DNA of 64,000 nt from Halorientalis regularis. GTDB lineage: Archaea > Halobacteriota > Halobacteria > Halobacteriales > Haloarculaceae. Positions within the stretch are counted from its first letter, which is position 1; every line of letters begins with the position of its first letter. A program made the translations under genes and the position numbers. The notes under the pieces are model-generated. The model was not told the DNA's origin. It searched no databases and saw only the letters and a list, made by a program, of their open reading frames with translations. The stretch lies in assembly GCF_023698535.1 (NCBI RefSeq), contig NZ_JALJCL010000007.1, positions 166,718 to 230,717 of the forward strand, given 5' to 3'. Shown piece by piece: positions 35,763 through 43,847 of this stretch.

Positions 35763-36977
35763 TCAGGCCTCCGTGAGGTCGCTGTCGCGCCAGCTGATCG
35801 GTTCCCCGTCGCCGAGCCACCGGGACAGCGCGGACAGGGCGGCCGCGACCGGGAGCGCCGGGGCGGCGATCAGCACGCACAGGCAGGCCACGACGGCGCT
35901 GACGGCGCGCATCTCCCAGGTGGGGGCGTCGTCGTCTGACCGCATGATCGAGGGCTCGTCGAGACCGGCGTCGCCGCGGTCCTCCCGTTTCTCGTAGAAG
36001 GGAGTGAACCGGTCCCAGAACGCCGGCTCGACGCAGCCGATGCAGGGCGCGCCCACGTCCCGACAGATAGCGGTGCCGCCGTTGCGCAGCCGCACGGAGT
36101 CGTCACAGTAGGCGTGGACGCCCGCGCACCCGGCCTCGTACAGACAGCCGTCGTCGCCGGGGTCGTCGGCGAACTCGCCCTGCTCGTACTGCTCGCGCAA
36201 CTCGCAGTCGTCGTGGACGAGCGGCCCGAACAGCGGCAGCGGCCGGTGGAGCGCGTCCAGGTCCGGCTCGTGCCCGTTCAGGATCGTCGCCAGCGTGAGC
36301 AGGACATGTTCGGGATGGGCCGGACACCCGGGGACGTTGACGACCGGGAGGCCCGACCCGGCCTCGAAGTCGGGGCCGAACACGCCGCCGGGCTCCTCGC
36401 CGTCGAACTGGAGGCCGCGTGCGCCGGTCGGATCGGTGCCGACCTCGCCGCGGCGGCTGTCGTGGCGACCGGCGGCGGGCAACCCGCCGTAGGCCGCGCA
36501 GGTGCCGACGGCCAACACCACGTCCGCGCGCTCGCCGAGTTCGATCACCCAGTCGACCACCGGCTTGCGCTTGCCCCGCTCGTCGGTCCCCAGCGTCGCA
36601 GCCCGGGGAATCTCGGTCGGGATCGCGCCCTCGACGACCAGCACGTCCGGGTCGGTCGAGATGGCGTTCATCGCGTCCGTGCCGGTCTCGCTCATCAGTG
36701 TCGTGTGAAAGCTGCTCTGCTCCCGGAACTCGCTGAGGACACCCTCGATAGCCGGGTACTCGCTCTGGAGCAGGGAGACGGTACACCCGGTACAGGACTG
36801 GCCCTGGATCCAGACGACGTCGAGGCCACCACGGGTCGCCGTCGAGAGCGCCGCGCGGATCGCGTCGGCGCGCTCGTCGACGACTGCGCCGGCCTCCCGT
36901 TCGCGGACCAGTTCCAGAAAGTCCGGGCGCTCGGTCGGTCGCGCGGTCTCGACTGGTCGGTGTCGTTCCGTGGACAT
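35763..36977 (-). CDS. [NiFe] hydrogenase small subunit, membrane-anchored, without Tat signal
   Basis: The protein has 404 residues from the ATG at 36977. Proximal [4Fe-4S] ligands are C62, C65, C160 and C218. The distal cluster uses H255, C258, C278 and C284. The medial cluster uses C291, C312, C315 and probably C305, which stands where most group 1 enzymes have Pro. There is no twin-arginine motif. The N-terminus is a plain 50-residue hydrophilic extension. One C-terminal span (VSAVVACLCVLIAAPALPV, about 359-377) anchors it. Without Tat export the enzyme should face the cytoplasm. The two extra proximal Cys of oxygen-tolerant hydrogenases are absent (G64 in CTGC). Confidence 0.95.
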   Translation of the reverse strand: MSTERHRPVETARPTERPDFLELVREREAGAVVDERADAIRAALSTATRGGLDVVWIQGQSCTGCTVSLLQSEYPAIEGVLSEFREQSSFHTTLMSETGTDAMNAISTDPDVLVVEGAIPTEIPRAATLGTDERGKRKPVVDWVIELGERADVVLAVGTCAAYGGLPAAGRHDSRRGEVGTDPTGARGLQFDGEEPGGVFGPDFEAGSGLPVVNVPGCPAHPEHVLLTLATILNGHEPDLDALHRPLPLFGPLVHDDCELREQYEQGEFADDPGDDGCLYEAGCAGVHAYCDDSVRLRNGGTAICRDVGAPCIGCVEPAFWDRFTPFYEKREDRGDAGLDEPSIMRSDDDAPTWEMRAVSAVVACLCVLIAAPALPVAAALSALSRWLGDGEPISWRDSDLTEA

Positions 36978-37018
36978 GGTTTTCCGGCGTGCCGGTGTCG
37001 GGACCGCCCCCGGCACAG

Positions 37019-37035
37019 TACGGTACCGGACCGTA
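37019..37035 (-). promoter_or_regulatory. palindrome in front of the hydrogenase operon
   Basis: TACGGT-ACCGG-ACCGTA is a perfect 6-bp inverted repeat about 42-58 bp before the small-subunit start, in the only intergenic gap of the operon (36978-37087). A TTAAAC stretch lies about 45 bp further upstream on the same strand and could be the TATA element. The site is a candidate operator. The regulator is unknown. Confidence 0.45.
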
Positions 37036-37087
37036 ACGGCTCCGGGCGCGTATCCTCCGACCCCGGATGGTTGGGGAGTTTAAGTGG

Positions 37088-38344
37088 CTACTCGTAGCGG
37101 AGCGCGTCGATGGGGTCGACGCGCGCCGCGCTCCAGGCCGGGTAGAGCCCCGAGACGACGCCGACCACGAGGCCGATGCCGATGGCCGCCCCGACCCAGA
37201 CCAGCGGGAGGGTCAGGGGGAGTTCCGCGTACGTGACGGCGACCCAGCCGCCCGCGACGCCGATGGGAACCCCCAGCACTGCCCCGCCGACGCCCAGCAG
37301 CAGGGCCTCGACGAGGAACAGTTGGAGCACGTCGCGGTTGGTCGCGCCGACGGCTTTCATGATCCCGATCTCCTTGGTCCGCTCGCGCACCGAGACGAGC
37401 ATGATGTTGGCGATGCCGATGGCACCGACGAGCAGGGAGATGACCGCGATGCCGGTGACGAACTGCGTGAGCCGGTCGACGACGTTCTCGATGCGCTCGA
37501 CGATGTCTTCGTTGGTCCGGGCGCTGACCTCGTAGCTCCCGGGAGCCAGCTGTGCGGCGTCGGACTCGGTGTCGAGGTAGTCCTGCACGCGGGTCTGCAC
37601 AGCGGCAGTGTCACCGGGGTTCGCGGCGATGACGGTCACCTGCGGGTAGACGTTCTGGCGGGTCCCCGTGGTGGGGCTCGTGACGACGGTGTCGTACGCG
37701 CAGGTCGGCAGGTAGAAGCGGGGTCGGGAGCCGAAACCAGCGAGGGGGTTCAGCCCGGCGTCGTCCGCGAGGACGCCGACGACCGTGACGTTCCGCGTTC
37801 GGTTCCCACGCTGGGTGATGGACACCCGGTCACCGACCGAGAGATTGCCGGGGAACAACGCGGCGGCCGAGGGGGTCACGGCCATCTCGGCGGGGCAGGC
37901 CTCACCAGAACTTGCGTCGGCGAAGGCCCCGCCCTCGCGGAACGTGACGCTCTCGAACAGCGCGGGCGTGGTCGCGGTCACCTGGTCCCTCGCGACGGTC
38001 TCACCCCCGCGTGAGAGCGCTGAGGTGGCGATAGTGCCGCGGGGGACGACTCGATCTACCCCTTCGAACTCGCCGATCCTGCCCACGTCGTACTCGGTGA
38101 ACACGGGCTGGGAGAGCGCGGCTGGCGGGCCGCCGTCGTCGCCGGGCGTGGCGACGAGGAAGACACGGTTGGCCGGCGAGTCGTCGAACTGCCCGACGAC
38201 TTCGGCCTTGACGCTGGCCCCGAGCGTGACGAAGGTGATGACGGCCGCGATGCCGATGACGATACCCAGTGCAGTCAGCGCCGCACGGAGTTTGTGGCCG
38301 CGGATCGACCGCGCCGCCAGCCGCAGGCTCTCGGCGGCGTCCAT
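37088..38344 (-). CDS. MacB/FtsX-type ABC transporter permease
   Basis: The protein has 418 residues. An N-terminal span (LTALGIVIGIAAVITFVTLG) is followed by a large extracytoplasmic MacB-like domain (about 45-275). Three spans with the FtsX signature close it (FVTGIAVISLLVGAIGIANIMLVSVRERTKEIGIMKAVGA and the last two helices). Such permeases export peptides or lipoproteins or act mechanically. The start abuts the ATPase gene's stop, giving a two-gene exporter. Confidence 0.92.
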   Translation of the reverse strand: MDAAESLRLAARSIRGHKLRAALTALGIVIGIAAVITFVTLGASVKAEVVGQFDDSPANRVFLVATPGDDGGPPAALSQPVFTEYDVGRIGEFEGVDRVVPRGTIATSALSRGGETVARDQVTATTPALFESVTFREGGAFADASSGEACPAEMAVTPSAAALFPGNLSVGDRVSITQRGNRTRNVTVVGVLADDAGLNPLAGFGSRPRFYLPTCAYDTVVTSPTTGTRQNVYPQVTVIAANPGDTAAVQTRVQDYLDTESDAAQLAPGSYEVSARTNEDIVERIENVVDRLTQFVTGIAVISLLVGAIGIANIMLVSVRERTKEIGIMKAVGATNRDVLQLFLVEALLLGVGGAVLGVPIGVAGGWVAVTYAELPLTLPLVWVGAAIGIGLVVGVVSGLYPAWSAARVDPIDALRYE

Positions 38345-39066
38345 CAGGCCGCTCCCTCCACGTCGACCTGGTCGATGCCTTCGATCTCACCGTCACGGAG
38401 CCGCACGATGCGCTCTGCCCGGTCGGCGATGGCTCGCTGGTGGGTGACCAGCAGGATCGTGTTGCCGGCCGCGTGGAGGTCGTCCAGCAGGCCCATGATC
38501 CGCTCGCCGGTCTCCGTGTCCACGTTGCCGGTGGGTTCGTCCGCGAGGACGATGGCCGGGTCGGTCACCAGCGCACGAGCGATGGCGACGCGCTGACGCT
38601 GACCGCCGCTGAGTTCCGACGGCCGGTGATCGGTGCGGTCACCAAGCCCAACCCGGTCGAGGAGGTCGCGGGCTCGCTCCAGGCGCTCCTCGCGCGCGAC
38701 CTCCTGGAAGACCAGCGGGAGGGCCACGTTCTCCTCGGCGGTCAGCCGTGGCATGAGGTTGAACGTCTGGAAGACGAAGCCCACCTCCTGGCCGCGGACG
38801 CGGGCGCGCTGACGGGTCGCGAGCGTCGATACGTCCTCGCCGGCGACGCTGACGGTCCCGGCCGTCGGCGTGTCGAGACAGCCGACCAGATTGAGGAGGG
38901 TGCTCTTGCCCGATCCGCTGGGGCCCATGACGGCGGTGTAGGAGCCTCGGGCGAGGCTCAGCGACACGTCGTCGAGGGCGTAGACCGGTTCGCCGCGGGT
39001 GTACGTGCGGGACACGGCGTCGAGTTCGACGGCCGGCGGCTCGGCGCTGGCCACGTCGCCTGTCAT
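38344..39066 (-). CDS. ABC transporter ATP-binding protein (MacB/LolD type)
   Basis: The protein has 240 residues from the ATG at 39066, and a longer upstream ORF is a shadow of the divergent gene. Walker A is GPSGSGKST, the signature is LSGGQRQRVA, Walker B is IVLADEP, and the switch His is in LVTHQ. It pairs with the permease encoded directly downstream. The divergent LolA-like surface protein suggests a lipoprotein-handling module. That is inference from the neighbourhood. Confidence 0.93.
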   Translation of the reverse strand: MTGDVASAEPPAVELDAVSRTYTRGEPVYALDDVSLSLARGSYTAVMGPSGSGKSTLLNLVGCLDTPTAGTVSVAGEDVSTLATRQRARVRGQEVGFVFQTFNLMPRLTAEENVALPLVFQEVAREERLERARDLLDRVGLGDRTDHRPSELSGGQRQRVAIARALVTDPAIVLADEPTGNVDTETGERIMGLLDDLHAAGNTILLVTHQRAIADRAERIVRLRDGEIEGIDQVDVEGAA

Positions 39067-39148
39067 CGACCGAACCAGGGGCTCCAGACAATTGAACGCT
39101 ACGCGCACCGACCGAAGCGTTAAGCGGGTCTCGTCCCTAGACGACTTC

Positions 39149-40309
39149 GTGACACCTCCCGCCAGTGACTCCGACCGGGGGATTCTCTCCCTCCGGATGG
39201 TCGCCATCGTCGCGGTCCTGCTGGGGGCCGGCGTCGTCGTTGGGATGGCCGTCCAGCCCGACGGGACGGCCGCACCCAGCGGCGAGGATGCCCTCGACCG
39301 CACCGCGGAGCGGTACGCCGACGCCGACAGCTTCGTCGGCACCGTCGCCGTCGACGTGACTTACGAGAACGAGACCGACCGGATCGAGCGGTCGGCCCGC
39401 GCGCAGGTCCAGTATCTCGCGCCGGACGGCTACCGGATCGACGTACTCGCCCCAGACCGCGTGGCGAACACGACCGTCGCCACGAACGGCTCGGTGGTGT
39501 GGCTCGACGGCCCGACCGGCCCACCCGTCGTCCGCTCGCCCAACGCCAGCCAGTCCGAGCGACTCGAACAGGTCAACGTCACCGGAGTCGTCGAGAAACT
39601 CGACGCGAACACCTCGGTGGAAAACCGCGGCACGGCGACCGTCGACGGCGAAGAGACCTACGTCCTCGACGTGGAATACACGGGCTCGACGGAGTTGCCC
39701 GACGACGAGCGCTACGCCAACGTCAGTGACGGACTCGACGAGATCGAGGACGCGAACCTCACGGTCTGGGTCGACACCGACGACTACCGACTCCGGAAGG
39801 TCGAAGCCGTGGTGACCGGGGCCAACGGGACGGTGACGACGACGATGCGCTTCGAGTCGTTCCGGTTCGACGTGGCGATCCACGAGAGCGCGTTCCAGCC
39901 GCCGACCGACCAGCAGGTCGTGTCGGGCGCGTTCGATCGGACGAGCTACGACACGCTCGCCGAGGCGGACGCGGCCGTGGACTTCCCCGTCACCGAGCCC
40001 GCGGTCCCGGCCGGCTTCGAACTGCAGAGCGCCGTCGTCGGCACGCAGGGCGACCGCGCGACCGTGACTGGCGTCTACGGTAACGGGACGGCCGAGTTCG
40101 TCGTCGTGGCGTCCGAGCAGAACCCGCTCGCCCGTTTCGACACGGACGGCGAGTCGCTGACGGTGGGTAACGAGACCGTCACGGTCCTCACGCAGGGCGA
40201 CACGACGGTGCTGTTCTGGGAGGCCGACGGCCGGACCTACGGCGTCGCGGGCTCGCTCGGTCAGGACCGCCTCGCCGAGATCGCCGCACCGCTGGTCGCG
40301 GCGGACTGA
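39149..40309 (+). CDS. LolA-like secreted/membrane-anchored protein
   Basis: The protein has 386 residues from a GTG at 39149, with a GTTAAGC element about 32 bp upstream. One N-terminal anchor (MVAIVAVLLGAGVVVGMAV) is followed by a beta-rich domain resembling outer-membrane-lipoprotein-sorting proteins (VQYLAPDGYRIDVLAPDR and so on). A C-terminal DUF4367-like part (TVLFWEADGRTYGVAGSL) closes it. Many Asn-x-Ser/Thr sequons indicate N-glycosylation outside the cell. It diverges from the MacB-type exporter and may work with it. Confidence 0.8.
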   Translation: MTPPASDSDRGILSLRMVAIVAVLLGAGVVVGMAVQPDGTAAPSGEDALDRTAERYADADSFVGTVAVDVTYENETDRIERSARAQVQYLAPDGYRIDVLAPDRVANTTVATNGSVVWLDGPTGPPVVRSPNASQSERLEQVNVTGVVEKLDANTSVENRGTATVDGEETYVLDVEYTGSTELPDDERYANVSDGLDEIEDANLTVWVDTDDYRLRKVEAVVTGANGTVTTTMRFESFRFDVAIHESAFQPPTDQQVVSGAFDRTSYDTLAEADAAVDFPVTEPAVPAGFELQSAVVGTQGDRATVTGVYGNGTAEFVVVASEQNPLARFDTDGESLTVGNETVTVLTQGDTTVLFWEADGRTYGVAGSLGQDRLAEIAAPLVAAD

Positions 40310-40361
40310 TCCGCCCGGACGACGGTCACGAATCGTTCCAATTTCTAACGGCTCCAGTGCC

Positions 40362-41990
40362 TCACTCGTAGGTGTACCCGTCCAGTCGTGCGACGGCGTA
40401 GCGGTAACAGCCCGCCGCGGCCAGCGCGAGCAAGGTGGCCCACGCGAGGAAGCCAACCACCTGGACCAGTCGTGCCGACCCGCCGGCGAAGACAGGTGCG
40501 TCGACCACGACGGGGACGAAGACCGCCGCGATGCCGGCGACGGCGACGACGGTCGTGAGGAAGGAGTGCCCGAGCAGGGCGGCGGTCGTCGGCGTCGGGG
40601 CTTCGACGCCCCCGAACGCGCGGACGGCCTCGAACCGCGGCGCGAACGCGCCCAGCCCCAGCGCCAGCAGACTGCTGAAGCCCGTGAGAACGACCGTGTA
40701 CACCAGCACGTACGCGAGATTCAGTGGACCGAGAACGCTGTACCAGCCGGCGAGTGCGACCCCCAGTACGGTCACCGGGAGCCACAGCAGGGTGCCGGCG
40801 AGGATGCGCGCACGGACCAGCGTCCGCCCGGGCGAGGGTGTCGTGAGGACCGCCGGGAGCATCGACCCCTCGGCACCCAGCGGGTTCAGCCCGAAGGACC
40901 CGCCGGCGAGGAACGCGCCGAGGACCGCGACGAACACGGGCAAGATCGACGACCGCGGGTTGGAGACGGCCAGTTGCGCGATGGGGAACGCCATGAACAG
41001 GAAGTAGGTCAGGTGGACGAACTGGGCGGGGGCACGGACTCCGCGAACCCACTGCCACCAGACGAGTCGCGTGACCTGTCGGCCGGCGAGGGCGGCGGGC
41101 ATCGCCGCGTGGGAGAGTCGCGCCCGCACGCTGGTCCCGTCGGTCGTGACCGGATCGGCGTACCAGACGGCCGGTGCCAGCTGCCAAGTGGCGGCCAACA
41201 GCAGCGGGATCGCTCCGAGGACGATGGCGGCGGCGACCAGCGACGGCGTGCCGACGGTGACGGCCACCGGCGACGCGACGAGCAACAGGTCGGCGTACGG
41301 ACCGACCGGGACGGCACCCAGCGGCGCGAGCGACTCCAGCAGTTCGACGGGGTTCGACGGCGCGAACACGTTCACGCCGAGGATCATCACGCCGGCGACG
41401 AGAAGACTCGCCCACGCGCCCGACGGATTGGACCAGCCGAGGCGTCGATACCCGAGCCGCACGAGATAGCCGAGCGTGAACCCGCCGGTCAGCCCGAGCG
41501 CGAGCAACGGGAGGACACCGACGGCGGCGACCGGGATCATGATGGGCGTTCCGGCACCCAGCGCGAAGGCCGCCACGGCGGCGACGATTGGACTCCCGAA
41601 CACGGCGACGACGCGAACGTACTCCGCCAGGACGAGGCCGGTGACGACCGCCCGGGGCCGCACGAGCGTCAACAGCAGATCGGCGTGGTCCGCGTCACCG
41701 GCTCGTTCCAGCGCGCGGAGGCCGAACACGACCGCGAGCGACCCGATCCAGGCGACGATCTGGGGGCGGAGCAGTTCGACGACCGGCAGGTCCGTCCCGC
41801 TCCGGTACCGGAGACCGAGCGCGTACCCGCCCGAGAGCAGGGAGAACAGCACCGGCGAGAACAACACGAGCAGGAGTGCGATGCCCATGAGCTGCCGGCG
41901 GCTGGCGAGGACGGCCCGGACGCTCCGACGAACCTCGACGGTCGCGATCCGGACGCCGTGTCGCAGGTCGGTCGCCAGCTGGCCCGCCAT
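40362..41990 (-). CDS. ABC-2-type transporter permease
   Basis: The protein has 542 residues with about 12 hydrophobic spans in two halves. The first begins with QLMGIALLLVLFSPVLFSLL and the second is around FVHLTYFLFMAFPIAQLAV. No soluble domain is apparent. The size corresponds to fused ABC-2 permeases in haloarchaea. It starts 1 bp after the stop of the ATPase gene and is clearly its partner. The substrate is not predictable. Confidence 0.85.
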   Translation of the reverse strand: MAGQLATDLRHGVRIATVEVRRSVRAVLASRRQLMGIALLLVLFSPVLFSLLSGGYALGLRYRSGTDLPVVELLRPQIVAWIGSLAVVFGLRALERAGDADHADLLLTLVRPRAVVTGLVLAEYVRVVAVFGSPIVAAVAAFALGAGTPIMIPVAAVGVLPLLALGLTGGFTLGYLVRLGYRRLGWSNPSGAWASLLVAGVMILGVNVFAPSNPVELLESLAPLGAVPVGPYADLLLVASPVAVTVGTPSLVAAAIVLGAIPLLLAATWQLAPAVWYADPVTTDGTSVRARLSHAAMPAALAGRQVTRLVWWQWVRGVRAPAQFVHLTYFLFMAFPIAQLAVSNPRSSILPVFVAVLGAFLAGGSFGLNPLGAEGSMLPAVLTTPSPGRTLVRARILAGTLLWLPVTVLGVALAGWYSVLGPLNLAYVLVYTVVLTGFSSLLALGLGAFAPRFEAVRAFGGVEAPTPTTAALLGHSFLTTVVAVAGIAAVFVPVVVDAPVFAGGSARLVQVVGFLAWATLLALAAAGCYRYAVARLDGYTYE

Positions 41991-41991
41991 C

Positions 41992-42753
41992 TCAGTCCTC
42001 CAGCACGGCCTCGCCCGGGTGGCCCAGTTCGGCCGTCAGATCGAGGAACGCGTCCTCCAGTCCACGCTCGGTGCCGGTCTCGGCGCGGTGTTCCAGTTCC
42101 GTCGGCGACCCCTCGGCGACGAGTCGCCCCTCGTTGAGGACGCCCACGCTGTCGGCCAGTTCCTCGACGACGGGCAGGACGTGCGTCGAGAGAAAGACCG
42201 TCCGCCCCTGGGCGGCCAGCTCCGCGAGCAAGTCCCTGACCGTGCGAGCGGCCCGCGGATCGAGCCCGCTGGTCGGTTCGTCGAGAAAGAGCACGTCGGG
42301 GTCACCCAGCACCGTCCCGGCGAGCGCCGTCTTCTGGCGCATCCCCTTCGAGTACGTCCGGATCGGGTCGTCGGCGTCGCCGAGCAGGCCGAACCGCTCC
42401 AGTAGGGGGTCGATCCGGTCGCGTTCGGCCGCATCGAGATCGCGCAGATCCGCGAGATAGGAGAGCTGTTCCCGGGCGGTCAGCTCGTCGTAGACCGGCG
42501 GCTTTTCGGGCAGATACCCCACGTGGTCCACGACGGCGTCCCGGTCGGCGACGTGATCGCCCTCGATCCAGGCGTCGCCACCGCTGGGATCGGTCAGGGT
42601 CGTCAGGATCCGCATCGTGGTGGTCTTCCCCGCGCCGTTCGGGCCGAGAAAGCCGTAGACGGTGCCCTGTGGGATCGAGAGGTCCAGATTCGAGAGGGCC
42701 GTCACGTCACCGTAGGTCTTCGTCAACGCCTCCGTCTCGATGGCGGCGGGCAT
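41992..42753 (-). CDS. ABC transporter ATP-binding protein
   Basis: The protein has 253 residues. Walker A is GPNGAGKTT, the signature is the YSKGMRQK variant, Walker B is VLFLDEP and the switch His is in LSTHV. It belongs to the CcmA/drug-exporter (ABC-2) class. It sits directly upstream of its permease in the same transcript. Confidence 0.93.
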   Translation of the reverse strand: MPAAIETEALTKTYGDVTALSNLDLSIPQGTVYGFLGPNGAGKTTTMRILTTLTDPSGGDAWIEGDHVADRDAVVDHVGYLPEKPPVYDELTAREQLSYLADLRDLDAAERDRIDPLLERFGLLGDADDPIRTYSKGMRQKTALAGTVLGDPDVLFLDEPTSGLDPRAARTVRDLLAELAAQGRTVFLSTHVLPVVEELADSVGVLNEGRLVAEGSPTELEHRAETGTERGLEDAFLDLTAELGHPGEAVLED

Positions 42754-42832
42754 TGCCCGTACTGACAGCCTCCAGCAGTATCAATCGCCCGGAGACCACA
42801 CCACGCCGATACGGCCCGGCGGTCGGCCCCGC

Positions 42833-43846
42833 TCACCGGTCCAGCGGTTCCGCGGCGTCGCGCTCCACGAGGGGGTCCGCGTTGGCGGCCGGGAGCGTCA
42901 CAACGTCCTCGCTGGCCAGGTCGTAGGCGCGTTCGTCGACCCCGAGAATCTCGCCCACGTCACTGGTGATCCGGACGGTCCGACGGTCGACACTCGAATC
43001 CTCGACGCTCGATGCCGCTGTCGCCCCGCCGTCCGAACGCGGATCGGGCGTCGGTTCGGCGGCTTCGCCGCGCGTCGGGTCGGCCGCGCCGTCCGCGTCG
43101 GGCTGTCCCGCTCCGGGCGACGGCACCGATGTGTCCGTCCCAGCCGGCTCGCCCTCGACTCGATTCGGCTCACCCGCGTCGTCCGCCGCTTGCGGTTCCT
43201 GGGGCGGTACCGGCCGGTCCGAATCTGGCGAGTCCGCCGACCCGTCGGGTTCCGGCGCGCCGGCCGTCGGGACGTCCTCGCCGCTCCCCATCAGATCCGC
43301 GGCGTCGACGCCCATCGACTGTCCAGTCTCTCCGGAGGAGTCTGCCGGGTCCGCGGTCCCCGTCGGTGACGGATCGGGTGCGGGTGCCCCGCCGTCGTCG
43401 GGGGTCGCTTCGGGCGTCCCGTTCGCCGTCGCGTCCGGCGTGTCGACGGCCTCTGGATCTTCCCCGTCGAGGATGGCGAACACGCGGTCGCGGTTGTTCT
43501 CGATGGACGCGACCATGCTCTCGAACAGTTCGCGTTCCTCGGCGGTCAGCCCCTCGTCCTCTGTGGGCATGTCCGCCGCGGCGAAGGAGGCCATCTTGAC
43601 GAGTTTACCCACGCGGCGCTCGTAGATGGCCTCGACGGTCTGTTCGGCCGTGTTGATGTCGTTCGTGATCCGGTTGACCTCCGGATCGTCGAAGGGGTCG
43701 TCGGCCCGCTCGGCGGCCGCGTCGCGCTCCTCGCGCAGCTCCTGGATCATCTCGCCCGCATCCGCGTAGAAGGAATCGCGCAGCTGCTGGAGGCTGTCGC
43801 TCTGGCGCTCGCGGTCCCTGACCGACTGGAGTTCGTCGAGGTTCAT
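42833..43846 (-). CDS. gins51: archaeal GINS complex subunit Gins51
   Basis: The protein has 337 residues. The helical A domain (about 1-125) contains LREERDAAAERADDPF and YERRVGKLVKMASFAA. A very long, acidic, Pro/Asp/Gly-rich linker (about 128-285) follows. The small beta B domain is last (VRITSDVGEILGVDERAYDL and VTLPAANADPLVERDAA). GINS joins Cdc45/RecJ and MCM in the replicative helicase. The gene lies 1 bp after priS, the usual archaeal pairing. Confidence 0.9.
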   Translation of the reverse strand: MNLDELQSVRDRERQSDSLQQLRDSFYADAGEMIQELREERDAAAERADDPFDDPEVNRITNDINTAEQTVEAIYERRVGKLVKMASFAAADMPTEDEGLTAEERELFESMVASIENNRDRVFAILDGEDPEAVDTPDATANGTPEATPDDGGAPAPDPSPTGTADPADSSGETGQSMGVDAADLMGSGEDVPTAGAPEPDGSADSPDSDRPVPPQEPQAADDAGEPNRVEGEPAGTDTSVPSPGAGQPDADGAADPTRGEAAEPTPDPRSDGGATAASSVEDSSVDRRTVRITSDVGEILGVDERAYDLASEDVVTLPAANADPLVERDAAEPLDR

Positions 43847-43847
43847 C

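Noticed and set aside
32297..35939. Two long plus-strand ORFs opposite hypD to the large subunit
   Set aside because: Low-complexity Arg/Gly/Pro/Asp composition across several unrelated genes. The minus strand carries recognisable, motif-complete proteins.
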